Shown here piece after piece: positions 12,573-19,476 of a stretch of DNA of 19,476 nt. Within the stretch, counting starts at the first letter, position 1. The number at the start of each line of letters is the position of its first letter. The position numbers and the translations under genes were made by a program. A model generated the notes under the pieces. That model did no database searches and had not been told where the DNA came from. It saw only the letters and a list, made by a program, of their open reading frames with translations. Origin of the DNA: Lactobacillus sp. UBA5804 (GTDB taxonomy: Bacteria; Bacillota; Bacilli; Lactobacillales; Lactobacillaceae); NCBI GenBank assembly GCA_002418055.1, contig DIDI01000047.1, forward strand, positions 7,854 through 27,329. Reading direction: 5' to 3'.

Positions 12573-14030
12573 TTATAAAATTGGAGAAAGCATACGAGAA
12601 AAGGCCTGCAAAGTTTTGAGCCAGCGACTTTGACGCTCAAAATCACTGCTAGTGAGCAAGGTCGAGTGGCTGAGATCATGTTCAAATGTCTCAGCCATTT
12701 TTTGATTAAAGTCACCATCATAGAAGATAACATTATCTTCAAAATTTAAGTGGTAAGAGCGATAATCTTGATTTACTGAGCCGACGGTTGCATATTTATC
12801 ATCAACGAGAATGGTTTTTGCATGTAGAAAACCGCGATTGTAAGTGTAGATTTTAATACCGGATTTTGTTAGCTCATTGGCATACCATTGGGTGGCGCGG
12901 TAAATAAATGGATGATCAGGCTTACAAGGAATCATAATGCGTACATCAATTCCTGACTTGGCGATAATTTGCCAAGCGGCAAAGAGCGCGCTGTCTGGGA
13001 TGAGATAAGGGGTTTGGATATACAGCCGTTTACGTGCTAAGAGCATGAGGCGAATCATGCCGTTACGCATGTCTGAATCGTCTCGGTCTGGGCCATCAAA
13101 GACCACTTGCGTGGCGATGGCATTAGTGGGCAAGTCATTTTCATCCAAATCAGGAAATAATTGCGTGTCAAAGGTAATGATTTCGCTGGGATGATGAATT
13201 GAAGCGTTCCAATCCATCACGAAGCGTTCTTGCAATAAAAGGGAAGCCGATCCTTGTAGCCGGACTTGTGTGTCACGCCAATAACCAAACTTTTTCTTTT
13301 GACCTAAGTATTGGTCCCCAATGTTGAAGCCGCCAGTCCAAGAAGTGCGACCATCGATGACAACAATTTTACGATGCAAATGGTAGTTGATACGATAACG
13401 GGTAATGGCATTACGCGAGGTGACAAAAGGCAGCACCTTGCCGCCTGCTTGCCTGAGCTGATTAAACCAGCTCTGACTAGCCCCAAGTGATCCCCATGCA
13501 TCGTAAAGTAAATGAACTTTAACCCCTGCTTGCGCCTTTTGAATCAATAAATGTAAAATCTGGTTACCAATCGTGTCATTGTAAAAACTATAAAATTCAA
13601 TGTTGATGGTTGCTTGTGCGAGTGTCAGATCAGCAATTAATTTGCTGAAAAACACCTTGGCATCTGTGACTAGCTCAACTTGGTTATTCTTGGTTAATGG
13701 TGAGTCATGGCGATGGTTTAATAGCCGAATTAGGACGCTGGCTGCTTGACTTGTGTCGCGGGGATTACCGGTCTGCGGCGCTTTGGTAATCATCTTTTGG
13801 ACATTACGGAGCCCGATATGGTGCTGCTTGTTGATGGCAAAAAGATTTTCTTGTGAAATACCACGTCCCAGAAAAGAATAAATAATTAGGCCTAATACTG
13901 GAAAAATCAGCAAGACAATTAACCAAGCCCAAGTGGTGGCTACGGAACGTCGGCGGTGAAAGACAATATAACAGGATAAGAAGGCGTTGCTAAGGCCGAT
14001 AATCCAGATTAGGTTTTTAATCAAAATCAT
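12573..14030 (-). CDS. cls: Cardiolipin synthase
   Basis: A 485-residue phospholipase D-superfamily enzyme that joins two phosphatidylglycerol molecules to cardiolipin plus glycerol at the membrane. Two N-terminal membrane helices (about 5-24 and 33-54) precede two HKD motifs: HLHRKIVVIDGRTSWTGG (His219, Lys221, Asp226) and FLHAKTILVDDKYATVGSVN (His403, Lys405, Asp410). Length and order match ClsA-type enzymes. ATG 14030 has GGAG nearby. It follows the DUF915-like hydrolase gene by 24 bp and is likely in its operon. Its stop lies 5 bp from the stop of the opposing small membrane protein gene, with no terminator between. Confidence 0.95.
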   Translation of the reverse strand: MILIKNLIWIIGLSNAFLSCYIVFHRRRSVATTWAWLIVLLIFPVLGLIIYSFLGRGISQENLFAINKQHHIGLRNVQKMITKAPQTGNPRDTSQAASVLIRLLNHRHDSPLTKNNQVELVTDAKVFFSKLIADLTLAQATINIEFYSFYNDTIGNQILHLLIQKAQAGVKVHLLYDAWGSLGASQSWFNQLRQAGGKVLPFVTSRNAITRYRINYHLHRKIVVIDGRTSWTGGFNIGDQYLGQKKKFGYWRDTQVRLQGSASLLLQERFVMDWNASIHHPSEIITFDTQLFPDLDENDLPTNAIATQVVFDGPDRDDSDMRNGMIRLMLLARKRLYIQTPYLIPDSALFAAWQIIAKSGIDVRIMIPCKPDHPFIYRATQWYANELTKSGIKIYTYNRGFLHAKTILVDDKYATVGSVNQDYRSYHLNFEDNVIFYDGDFNQKMAETFEHDLSHSTLLTSSDFERQSRWLKTLQAFSRMLSPIL

Positions 14031-14054
14031 AAGGCTACTCCAATTAACTAAGGC

Positions 14055-14978
14055 CTATTTAAGCCCCAAAAATTGATCAATAATGTCAATGACAAACGGG
14101 TTGTCGTGCATCCAGCTATGATCGGCTGCAGCACCACGGATTTCGACTTCATGATAGGAGTGCGAATAAGGGGCTAGGATGTAGCGAATGCTTTTAGCAG
14201 AAACAACCGAAATAAAGCTGTCGGTATTGGTGTTGTCGAGGACGTTGCCGTAGATATTCAACACGGCAATCGCTGGATTAAATCGTTTGCGTCGCAGCAG
14301 GAGATAAAGATAGTGCAGATTCATGGCGCTGGGGCGGCCTTTATCAGTTAAGGCATTCACGTTGGGAATATCACCTAAGTAAGTAACGCCATTAAAGGGC
14401 CCAGCAATCATGGCACAGCGATGCAAATGCGGAAATTGCCGCTTGCTGGCGACTCGCATTTCCGTGCGAATTAGCGCCGGACAAGCAATTGAGTGGGCCA
14501 CCCCGTCATAATGGTCAAACCCATATTGCCGCTTTAGTACGGGTAAGAGGCGACTTAAGTAGTAGTCAGTCGCATAAATACCGGCAATTCGCTGCCGAAA
14601 AACCACCTGGACGATGGGGTGATGGTCGTTGGTCCAGCACCCAGTTAATTGGCAATGCCCTAGTAAATCAATGGTGACCTTCAGGTAGTCTGATTTCTGT
14701 TGGTCGACTAAAGCCTGATGGACCATCACGTTAGTGGTATAATCTCCGCCACGAAAACCGTGAAAGTAGATGACTGGGATTTGGTCAGCTGGCAATGGTC
14801 GCTGTGTTTGGGATTGATCGTCGAGTTTTAGCGGGAAGAGTTTCAGTAACTGGCGTGTTGGCGCAAAACTAGCTAACAGCCCTAGACTAATCATGTTACA
14901 CATGGAAGGCCCACGGGTAAGGCTTTGTTTTCGATTCTTTTCTGCTTCAATCCGATATTTTTTAGAGTTAAAAAACAC
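14055..14978 (-). CDS. DUF915-type alpha/beta hydrolase with degenerate nucleophile elbow
   Basis: About 307 residues of alpha/beta hydrolase fold, with a hydrophobic N-terminal stretch (MISLGLLASFAPTRQLLKLF) that may anchor it. Family signs: PVIYFHGFRGG (oxyanion region) in the first third, and an Asp in NTDSFISVVSAKS and a His in AADHSWMHDNPFV near the end, as in DUF915 proteins. The nucleophile elbow, usually GHSMGG, reads AHSIAC: the Ser is kept, but the glycines are lost. The frame reaches GTG 15023, which would precede the likely transcript start; GTG 14978 has AGGCGG 9 nt upstream and is preferred, though the start is uncertain. Upstream of cls in the same direction. Substrate unknown. 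Confidence 0.78.
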   Translation of the reverse strand: MFFNSKKYRIEAEKNRKQSLTRGPSMCNMISLGLLASFAPTRQLLKLFPLKLDDQSQTQRPLPADQIPVIYFHGFRGGDYTTNVMVHQALVDQQKSDYLKVTIDLLGHCQLTGCWTNDHHPIVQVVFRQRIAGIYATDYYLSRLLPVLKRQYGFDHYDGVAHSIACPALIRTEMRVASKRQFPHLHRCAMIAGPFNGVTYLGDIPNVNALTDKGRPSAMNLHYLYLLLRRKRFNPAIAVLNIYGNVLDNTNTDSFISVVSAKSIRYILAPYSHSYHEVEIRGAAADHSWMHDNPFVIDIIDQFLGLK

Positions 14979-15023
14979 TTGATCACGCCGCCTTTCTACT
15001 GCTAACAATGGACTATAAAGCAC

Positions 15024-15032
15024 ATTTTACCA
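15024..15032 (-). promoter_or_regulatory. Probable extended -10 of the hydrolase-cls operon
   Basis: Minus-strand TGG-TAAAAT (15024-15032) gives a start near 15017, between the two possible GTG start codons, and so favours the downstream one. Confidence 0.45.
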
Positions 15033-15064
15033 TTTTACTTGAATGAGATAGCAAAGAGGATACT

Positions 15065-15823
15065 ATGAAATTTTATGTTGTGAAAAAAGGACGTCAACCT
15101 GGTATTTATCGCACTTGGTCTGAAGCTGAAGCGCAAGTTTCCGGCTATTCTGGCGCAGAGTATAAGAGTTTTACCCAGATTAGTGATGCTACGCAGTATC
15201 TGAATTGGAATGCTGAAACGCAAGCCGCTGTTTTGGCACCGGGGGAAATGAGCTTACAAGCTGCGGTTGCGAAAATTGAACAAGTGGCGCTTAAACCGGT
15301 GCCAGCTTCCAGCAAGCACAGCGCTAAGCCGAAGTCTGCAGTGACGATTTATACTGATGGCGGCACGCGTAATACTGGTAATTACCGTGGTGGCCATGTT
15401 CGACCAACGGATAAGGCGGCTTGGGCCTATCTAATTGAGTGGAACCAGCGGCAAGTGTCTGGTGCTGGTGGTGAGTACGGTGCTAGCAACAATAAGATGG
15501 AGCAGACCGCGCTGATTGAAGCGTTGAAAAAATTACTCGCACTTGGACTAGCGCAGCAAGAATTGACCTTTGTGCTTGATTCGAAATACGTTTTGAATGC
15601 CATCAAGTTAAAGTGGCTAGCAGGCTGGAAAAAGCGAGGTTGGAAACGTAGCACTGGGCCACTAGCGAATGTCGCCCAGTGGCAAGAACTTGATCGTTTG
15701 CTAGTCCAATTCCCATACGCTAAATTTGAGTGGACCAAAGGGCATGCTAACAATCGTGGCAATGAATATGTGGATCATAAATTGAATGGCGTCATGGATC
15801 GGATGCCAAAAAAACAGCCTTAG
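15065..15823 (+). CDS. Viroplasmin-domain ribonuclease HI
   Basis: A 252-residue two-domain protein. Residues 1-48 form a viroplasmin (caulimovirus-type) RNA:DNA-hybrid-binding domain (KFYVVKKGRQPGIYRTWSEAEAQVSGYSGAEYKSF). After a linker (about 50-90), residues 92-245 form RNase HI with the four acidic residues in place: Asp98 (IYTDGG), Glu146 (NKMEQT), Asp172 (VLDSKY) and Asp237 (NEYVDHKL). It cuts the RNA strand of RNA-DNA hybrids, as in R-loops and primers. The insert after Asp98 (RNTGNYRGGHVRPTDKAAW) is typical of the lactobacillar form. AGAGGA precedes the ATG. A terminator hairpin includes the last codons and the stop. Confidence 0.94.
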   Translation: MKFYVVKKGRQPGIYRTWSEAEAQVSGYSGAEYKSFTQISDATQYLNWNAETQAAVLAPGEMSLQAAVAKIEQVALKPVPASSKHSAKPKSAVTIYTDGGTRNTGNYRGGHVRPTDKAAWAYLIEWNQRQVSGAGGEYGASNNKMEQTALIEALKKLLALGLAQQELTFVLDSKYVLNAIKLKWLAGWKKRGWKRSTGPLANVAQWQELDRLLVQFPYAKFEWTKGHANNRGNEYVDHKLNGVMDRMPKKQP

Positions 15824-15834
15824 GCTGTTTTTTT
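15808..15834. terminator. Bidirectional terminator overlapping the RNase H stop codon
   Basis: A 12-bp perfect stem (15808-15819 with 15823-15834, loop TTA) has A7 and T7 ends. The TAG stop (15821-15823) lies in loop and stem. It also lies 13 bp after the DUF1002 stop on the other strand. Confidence 0.92.
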
Positions 15835-15847
15835 AGCTTAAGACTGG

Positions 15848-16780
15848 TTATTTAAATAATTGCGTAAAGAAGTTAACGATGGCATCCCAAATTTTTTGGA
15901 TAAAGTTACGATTTTCGGTCGTGTTCAAACGGTTGAATAAATTTTTAGCACCGGATTGAATTTGTTTCGTTAGATTTTGCGCTTGGGTCTTAAAGTTATG
16001 ATTTTTCAAAGCACCAGAATTACGAATTTGAATTAAGAGATTGATAATCTGCTCTTTTTGGTTATTAGTGATGACCTGGGTTAATTTGTTTTGATTAATT
16101 TGGTTATTGACGATAGTCGTAATCTGGTCACGTGATACTTGACTACCGGCTTTAGCCATATCAGCTTTGGCTCCGGCAACGGCATTATTTAGTTGAGTAT
16201 CACTATAACCTTTTTTGTCCTGGTTCGCCTGGGTAATTTGACTCAAGGTGCCCATTTCATTTTGAGCTGCGTTGACCTGCTTTTGGTTTAAGGCGTTGCC
16301 GTCTTTAGCGTAAGCTTTATAAATGCCTGCTAATGCGCCGGAACCATCAATTGGCGTGGCACTGGTGATATAGATATTGGCATCGCTAATCCCTGCCGTC
16401 AAGGCCGCATTTTTATATTGATTGGCCGTAATCGTGGTGATGTTTTGATTACCATGGTAAGTCAAAATTTGGACATTAATCCCGCTGCCAGTAGCAGTTT
16501 TTTGAATCATGGCACTCGACCAGACCCCGGAGTTACTCGTAAAGGTACTACCGGATGGGTTGAGGTATTTCACTAAGTCGTCGCCGGTCACCGTGATGGT
16601 ATTATAACTGTCGCCATCAAGGTGCTGCGTGAGGGTTGCAACTGTCCCCTTTTGCTGCTGTGTTGTGAGCGAGCGGCCTAAGGTCACGACTGGAGTATTA
16701 TCCGTGTCTGCCCTAACGGGTGAAAAACTAAGTGCGAGCAAGCCTAATAGTAAACTTCCGAGTGTGATTAATTTTTTCAT
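15848..16780 (-). CDS. Secreted DUF1002 family protein
   Basis: A 310-residue exported protein. A clear Sec signal peptide, MKKLITLGSLLLGLLALSFSPVRA, is likely cut before DTDN. The mature part carries the DUF1002 pattern: VVTLGRSLTTQQQKGTVATL near the start, then ITVTGDDLVKYLN, SSAMIQ, and ITANQYKNAALTAGISDANIYITSATPIDGSGALAGIYKAY. The last third is Asn/Gln-rich and helical, ending in an amphipathic stretch (IWDAIVNFFTQLFK). The family is frequent in lactobacilli and clostridia, with no established function. AAGGAGG (16789-16795) precedes the ATG. Single gene, convergent with RNase H. Confidence 0.92.
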   Translation of the reverse strand: MKKLITLGSLLLGLLALSFSPVRADTDNTPVVTLGRSLTTQQQKGTVATLTQHLDGDSYNTITVTGDDLVKYLNPSGSTFTSNSGVWSSAMIQKTATGSGINVQILTYHGNQNITTITANQYKNAALTAGISDANIYITSATPIDGSGALAGIYKAYAKDGNALNQKQVNAAQNEMGTLSQITQANQDKKGYSDTQLNNAVAGAKADMAKAGSQVSRDQITTIVNNQINQNKLTQVITNNQKEQIINLLIQIRNSGALKNHNFKTQAQNLTKQIQSGAKNLFNRLNTTENRNFIQKIWDAIVNFFTQLFK

Positions 16781-16806
16781 GATTAAATCCTCCTTGCATT
16801 AAATTC

Positions 16807-16812
16807 ATTATA
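16807..16812 (-). promoter_or_regulatory. -10 box of the DUF1002 gene
   Basis: Perfect minus-strand TATAAT 26 bp before the start codon; the -35 is not convincing. Upstream, TAGCT-AA-AGCTA forms a small dyad that could bind an activator. Confidence 0.5.
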
Positions 16813-16903
16813 CTAGGAAAGAATTCAGCATGGCTAGCTTTAGCTAATTCTTAAACTCTGTTAAAGGGTTAACTGGTGGGAACGTTAGGGTCTGGTCATT
16901 TAA

Positions 16904-16912
16904 TGGTATAAT
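16904..16912 (+). promoter_or_regulatory. Extended -10 promoter of the glycosyltransferase-hydrolase operon
   Basis: TGG-TATAAT (16904-16912) lies 23 bp before the ATG at 16936; no clear -35 is seen. Confidence 0.6.
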
Positions 16913-16935
16913 AAGAGGCTAATGGGGAGGCAGTT

Positions 16936-17763
16936 ATGTTAAAGAAGCCGTTATTGACAATTATCATGCCAGTTTATAATACCGCGGCCTATTTAGGGCG
17001 TGCTTTTGAAGCGCTACTGAAACAAGAAGAAACTAACTTTAAATTGATTGTCGTCGATGATGGTTCAACGGATGCTTCAGTGGCAATCGCTAAAAGCTAT
17101 CAGTCACGCTTTCCTTATTTTCAATTAATCCAAAAAAAGAATGGTGGGCCATCTGATGCCCGTAACGTGGGCATGCAATACTTGGATACGCCTTATTTCA
17201 CTTTCCATGATGGGGATGATTGGGTCAGCCAAGGGTATACCGCATTCTTTTTACGGGCTTTTAAAGAACATCCTGATGTGGATTTGGTCTCTTGTGGTTA
17301 TTGGCTTAGCTATCCCAATAAAGAAGAAAAAGAAGTTGGTCATTTTGAAAATGGCGAAATTACGACGGCTGCATCGTACTTGAAATTAACTGATGTCTTT
17401 GGCTCTTCGATGAAGGGATACTGCTGGAATAAAGCTTATAAAACCGCGGTTGTGAAGCGGCATCACCTGACTTTTGATTGCGATATTTCTTTATTGGAAG
17501 ATCAAATCTTTAATGTCAATTACGTCACGGTTGCTAATGGTGTTTATTATACGCAAAAGCCGTATTACCATTATTGGCAGCGACCAGGTAGTATCATTCA
17601 CCAGCATAATTTTAAGAAGGTCAAAGATAATTTTCGCGGTAACTATCGCGTCTGGCAACAGATTATTAGTAGCTTGCTCGAAAAACGTCAGGAAGCTACT
17701 CAACGGCGGTTGTTACGCAAAAAAATGGCGCAAACATCACGCTTTAGTGAGGAACGCAAATGA
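16936..17763 (+). CDS. Family 2 glycosyltransferase
   Basis: A 275-residue GT-A fold enzyme. It begins LLTIIMPVYNTAAYLGRAFEALLKQ, then VVDDGSTDAS (nucleotide-sugar site, Asp41-Asp42), NGGPSDARNVGM (about 69-80), the metal-binding DGDDW (92-96), and a probable catalytic base in LLEDQIFN (Glu188-Asp189). There are no membrane helices, so it is a cytosolic or peripheral enzyme of wall polysaccharide, teichoic acid or exopolysaccharide assembly; donor and acceptor are unknown. The C-terminus is basic (RQEATQRRLLRKKM). GGGGAGG precedes ATG 16936. The last codon and stop overlap the hydrolase ATG (ATGA), so the two are coupled. It stands apart from any polysaccharide cluster in this window. Confidence 0.92.
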   Translation: MLKKPLLTIIMPVYNTAAYLGRAFEALLKQEETNFKLIVVDDGSTDASVAIAKSYQSRFPYFQLIQKKNGGPSDARNVGMQYLDTPYFTFHDGDDWVSQGYTAFFLRAFKEHPDVDLVSCGYWLSYPNKEEKEVGHFENGEITTAASYLKLTDVFGSSMKGYCWNKAYKTAVVKRHHLTFDCDISLLEDQIFNVNYVTVANGVYYTQKPYYHYWQRPGSIIHQHNFKKVKDNFRGNYRVWQQIISSLLEKRQEATQRRLLRKKMAQTSRFSEERK

Positions 17764-18416
17764 AGGAAACAGTAAATGGGGTGTCGCTGTATTACCATAA
17801 ATTAGGGACGGGTACCCCGCTACTTTTGTTACATGGACATCATTCTGATGGCGGTATGTATGATAAAATTGCCGCTCCGCTATCGCTGTATTATACGGTC
17901 TATATTTTAGACATGCGGGGACATGGGTTAAGCGGCGGCGACCGGGCTAAACATTATCAAATCGAGGTACAAGATGTTACCAGTTTCATCAGACATTTAC
18001 ATCTGGAAGGCTGCTACTGTTTCGGTTATGATGCTGGCGGGTTAGTCGCCTTAATGCTTGCAAGTCAAGCACCAACCTTATTTAAAAAGTTGATGGTTGC
18101 CGGCGTTTTCGTGAACGGTGCGGGGATTCAGCCGTATCATTATATGACTGAAGGCTTCCAGCGTATTTTCCGTTTGGATCGTGATTCTCGGGTAGAGTTG
18201 ACTGAAAGCTTCATGTCGCCAGCTGAACTAGGCCGCGTAAGCGTCCCGACACTATGTGTGGTGGGGGAGAATGATTGGGTAAAGGTTGAGCATGTGCGCT
18301 GGTACAGCCAGCTTATTCAGCGCGGCCGATTAATTATTATGCCGCGGCAATCACATACCTCATATGCTGATAGAAGTCTTAAGTTGCTCGACTTAATTAA
18401 AAGCTTTTGTAAATAA
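17760..18416 (+). CDS. Alpha/beta hydrolase with Asp at the nucleophile position
   Basis: A 218-residue alpha/beta hydrolase. It shows the oxyanion motif LLLLHGHHSDGGMY (about 21-34), DMRGHGLSGG (51-60), and the elbow CFGYDAGGLVALML (87-100), where Asp91 stands in place of the usual Ser. The acid is probably Asp172 (VVGENDWV) and the base His199 (PRQSHTSY). Related lactobacillar hydrolases carry GFSDGG at the elbow. An Asp nucleophile is the rule in haloalkane dehalogenases and epoxide hydrolases, but the lid region here is short, and I would not assign either function. Translationally coupled by a 4-bp overlap to the glycosyltransferase. No terminator follows before prs. Confidence 0.85.
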   Translation: MKETVNGVSLYYHKLGTGTPLLLLHGHHSDGGMYDKIAAPLSLYYTVYILDMRGHGLSGGDRAKHYQIEVQDVTSFIRHLHLEGCYCFGYDAGGLVALMLASQAPTLFKKLMVAGVFVNGAGIQPYHYMTEGFQRIFRLDRDSRVELTESFMSPAELGRVSVPTLCVVGENDWVKVEHVRWYSQLIQRGRLIIMPRQSHTSYADRSLKLLDLIKSFCK

Positions 18417-18449
18417 CACACTTGATATCAACTCGTCATACTTTTTAGG

Positions 18450-18455
18450 TATAAT
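18450..18455 (+). promoter_or_regulatory. -10 box of the prs-like gene
   Basis: Perfect TATAAT 35 bp before the start codon. Sequence 17 bp upstream is a poor -35; TTGATA at 18422-18427 is too distant (22 bp). Confidence 0.5.
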
Positions 18456-18490
18456 ACAGCTGTAGGCGTTTTTAAAAGAAGAGGACAGTT

Positions 18491-19474
18491 ATGAATAAGG
18501 AAGAGCTCCATAAGTTATTGCATCCCATGAAATTGATTGGCTTAGGTGGCAATCCAGCTTTGAATGATAAAATTGCTGGTATTTTACATGAGCCTTTGAT
18601 TTCAACGGCGGTTCATCACTTTAGTGATGGCGAAATTCAAGTGAATATTGGTGAAACTGTTCGAGGATGTGATGTCTTCGTTATCCAGACCATTCAAGAT
18701 CCGGTTAATCAGAGCTTTATGGAATTAGAGATTGTGCTCGATGCGTTACACCGTGCTTCGGCCCATTCGGTGAGTTGTGTTATTCCTTATCTTGCTTATT
18801 CTCGTTCTGATACGAAGACCCGCTCGCGTGAACCGATTACAGCCAAATTGATTGCCAATCTGTTGCAATTAACAGGAATTGATCGTCTGCTCACGATTGA
18901 TTTACATGCTTCACAAATTCAGGGCTTCTATAATATTCCGGTTGACCATTTACATGCGCAACCATTGCTAGCGCAATACTTTTTAGATAATGGGATTGCT
19001 ACTAAAGATGATGACGTGGTAGTGGTTTCCCCAGACCATGCTGGTGCCAAGTTAGCTCGTAATTTTGGACAATATTTCAATGCGCCAATTGCGATTGTGG
19101 ATCAGCGCGGGATGCGTTATGACGATCAAGTGCATGATATGATTGGTGACGTTAAAGGCAAGAAATGTATTATTGTGGATGATTTAGTTGATACTGGTTC
19201 TCGGATTGCTTCTTCGACGAAATCCGTGATGGCTGCGGGTGCAACTAAGGTGTATGTTGCTATTACCCATGCGTTACTTTCTCAAAATGCCGTTGATCGT
19301 CTAAACGGGTTACCAATTGAGCAAATTGTGGTGACGGATACGATTCGTCACAGCCATTATCCAGATCGGATGGTCCGTATTTCGGTTGATCAGTTATTAG
19401 CTCGAGGCATTGATTATGTTTATAATGACCGGTCGATCCATAAGATTTTTGATGAACAAAATCGTTTGATCTAA
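18491..19474 (+). CDS. prs: Ribose-phosphate pyrophosphokinase-like protein, divergent paralogue
   Basis: A 327-residue protein of full PRPP synthase length and order. Canonical enzymes transfer pyrophosphate from ATP to ribose-5-phosphate, giving PRPP for nucleotide, His and Trp synthesis. Conserved: FSDGEIQVNI (44-53), RSREPITAKL (111-120), TIDLHASQIQGF (135-146), VVSPDHAG (178-185), and the PRPP loop IVDDLVDTGS (228-237). Altered: the ATP-contact stretch normally ARQDRKARSREP reads SRSDTKTRSREP (104-115), and the flexible catalytic loop normally DKRRPR reads DQRGMR (204-209), losing the catalytic Lys. Lactobacilli often carry two prs copies; this looks like the less canonical one. GAGGA precedes ATG 18491. 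It ends 2 bp before the window edge. Confidence 0.9.
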   Translation: MNKEELHKLLHPMKLIGLGGNPALNDKIAGILHEPLISTAVHHFSDGEIQVNIGETVRGCDVFVIQTIQDPVNQSFMELEIVLDALHRASAHSVSCVIPYLAYSRSDTKTRSREPITAKLIANLLQLTGIDRLLTIDLHASQIQGFYNIPVDHLHAQPLLAQYFLDNGIATKDDDVVVVSPDHAGAKLARNFGQYFNAPIAIVDQRGMRYDDQVHDMIGDVKGKKCIIVDDLVDTGSRIASSTKSVMAAGATKVYVAITHALLSQNAVDRLNGLPIEQIVVTDTIRHSHYPDRMVRISVDQLLARGIDYVYNDRSIHKIFDEQNRLI

Positions 19475-19476
19475 AA

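Noticed and set aside
17141..17800. Additional frames overlapping the glycosyltransferase gene
   Set aside because: Out of frame with the conserved GT2 motifs, AT-rich, and without family features.
1..19476. Mobile element, prophage, CRISPR array or tRNA
   Set aside because: I saw no transposase or integrase, no long terminal repeats, no regularly spaced direct repeats with spacers, and no cloverleaf-type sequence; the ATATACCAAT boxes are unevenly spaced and sit in a promoter.

Overview
The window looks like chromosomal DNA of a low-to-moderate GC Gram-positive bacterium, most likely a member of the Lactobacillaceae (genus not determined). Support: strong AGGAGG ribosome sites, TTGACA/TATAAT-type promoters, a mannose-class PTS with a cre-like site, a lysine (L-box) riboswitch before a fused binding-protein/permease ABC gene, a viroplasmin-RNase H protein, a secreted DUF1002 protein and a DUF915-type hydrolase, all typical of lactobacilli. 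I see no phage genes, insertion sequences, CRISPR array, tRNA or rRNA. Genes are densely packed in short operons.

Layout. 1-1315 (minus): lemA-htpX, membrane-protein quality control; htpX runs off the left edge. 1412-2518 (minus): an ion-transporter-superfamily anion permease, divergent from a HesB/YneR-like Fe-S-fold protein (2706-3110, plus). Next come a 46-residue basic protein gene (3181-3321), then a coupled pair encoding an HD 5'-nucleotidase of the YfbR type and an HNH endonuclease-like protein (3458-5022). A strong two-way terminator separates these from a mannose-family PTS operon (IIAB, IIC, IID; 5085-7584, minus), preceded by repeated ATATACCAAT boxes and a cre-like site. 7782-10484 (minus): promoter, lysine riboswitch, fused substrate-binding/permease gene and ATPase gene, together a probable lysine importer.

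10504-11995 (minus): a sirtuin gene followed by a TerC-family metal exporter gene. A small membrane protein gene (12088-12567, plus) diverges from the sirtuin and runs tail to tail into cardiolipin synthase, which follows a DUF915-like alpha/beta hydrolase (12573-14978, minus). 15065-15823 (plus) is a viroplasmin-RNase HI protein, convergent with a secreted DUF1002 protein (15848-16780, minus). 16936-18416 (plus) is a glycosyltransferase overlapping by 4 bp an alpha/beta hydrolase with Asp at the nucleophile position. 18491-19474 (plus) is a divergent ribose-phosphate pyrophosphokinase paralogue.

Most of this is ordinary core or shell lactobacillar content. The points most worth following are the multi-box operator of the PTS, the lysine riboswitch that gives the ABC transporter a substrate, the HD/HNH gene pair, the tiny basic protein with a 16-bp palindrome in its leader, and three enzymes with altered active-site motifs (Prs-like, Asp-nucleophile hydrolase, degenerate-elbow DUF915 hydrolase). 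I did not find a clearly new system.
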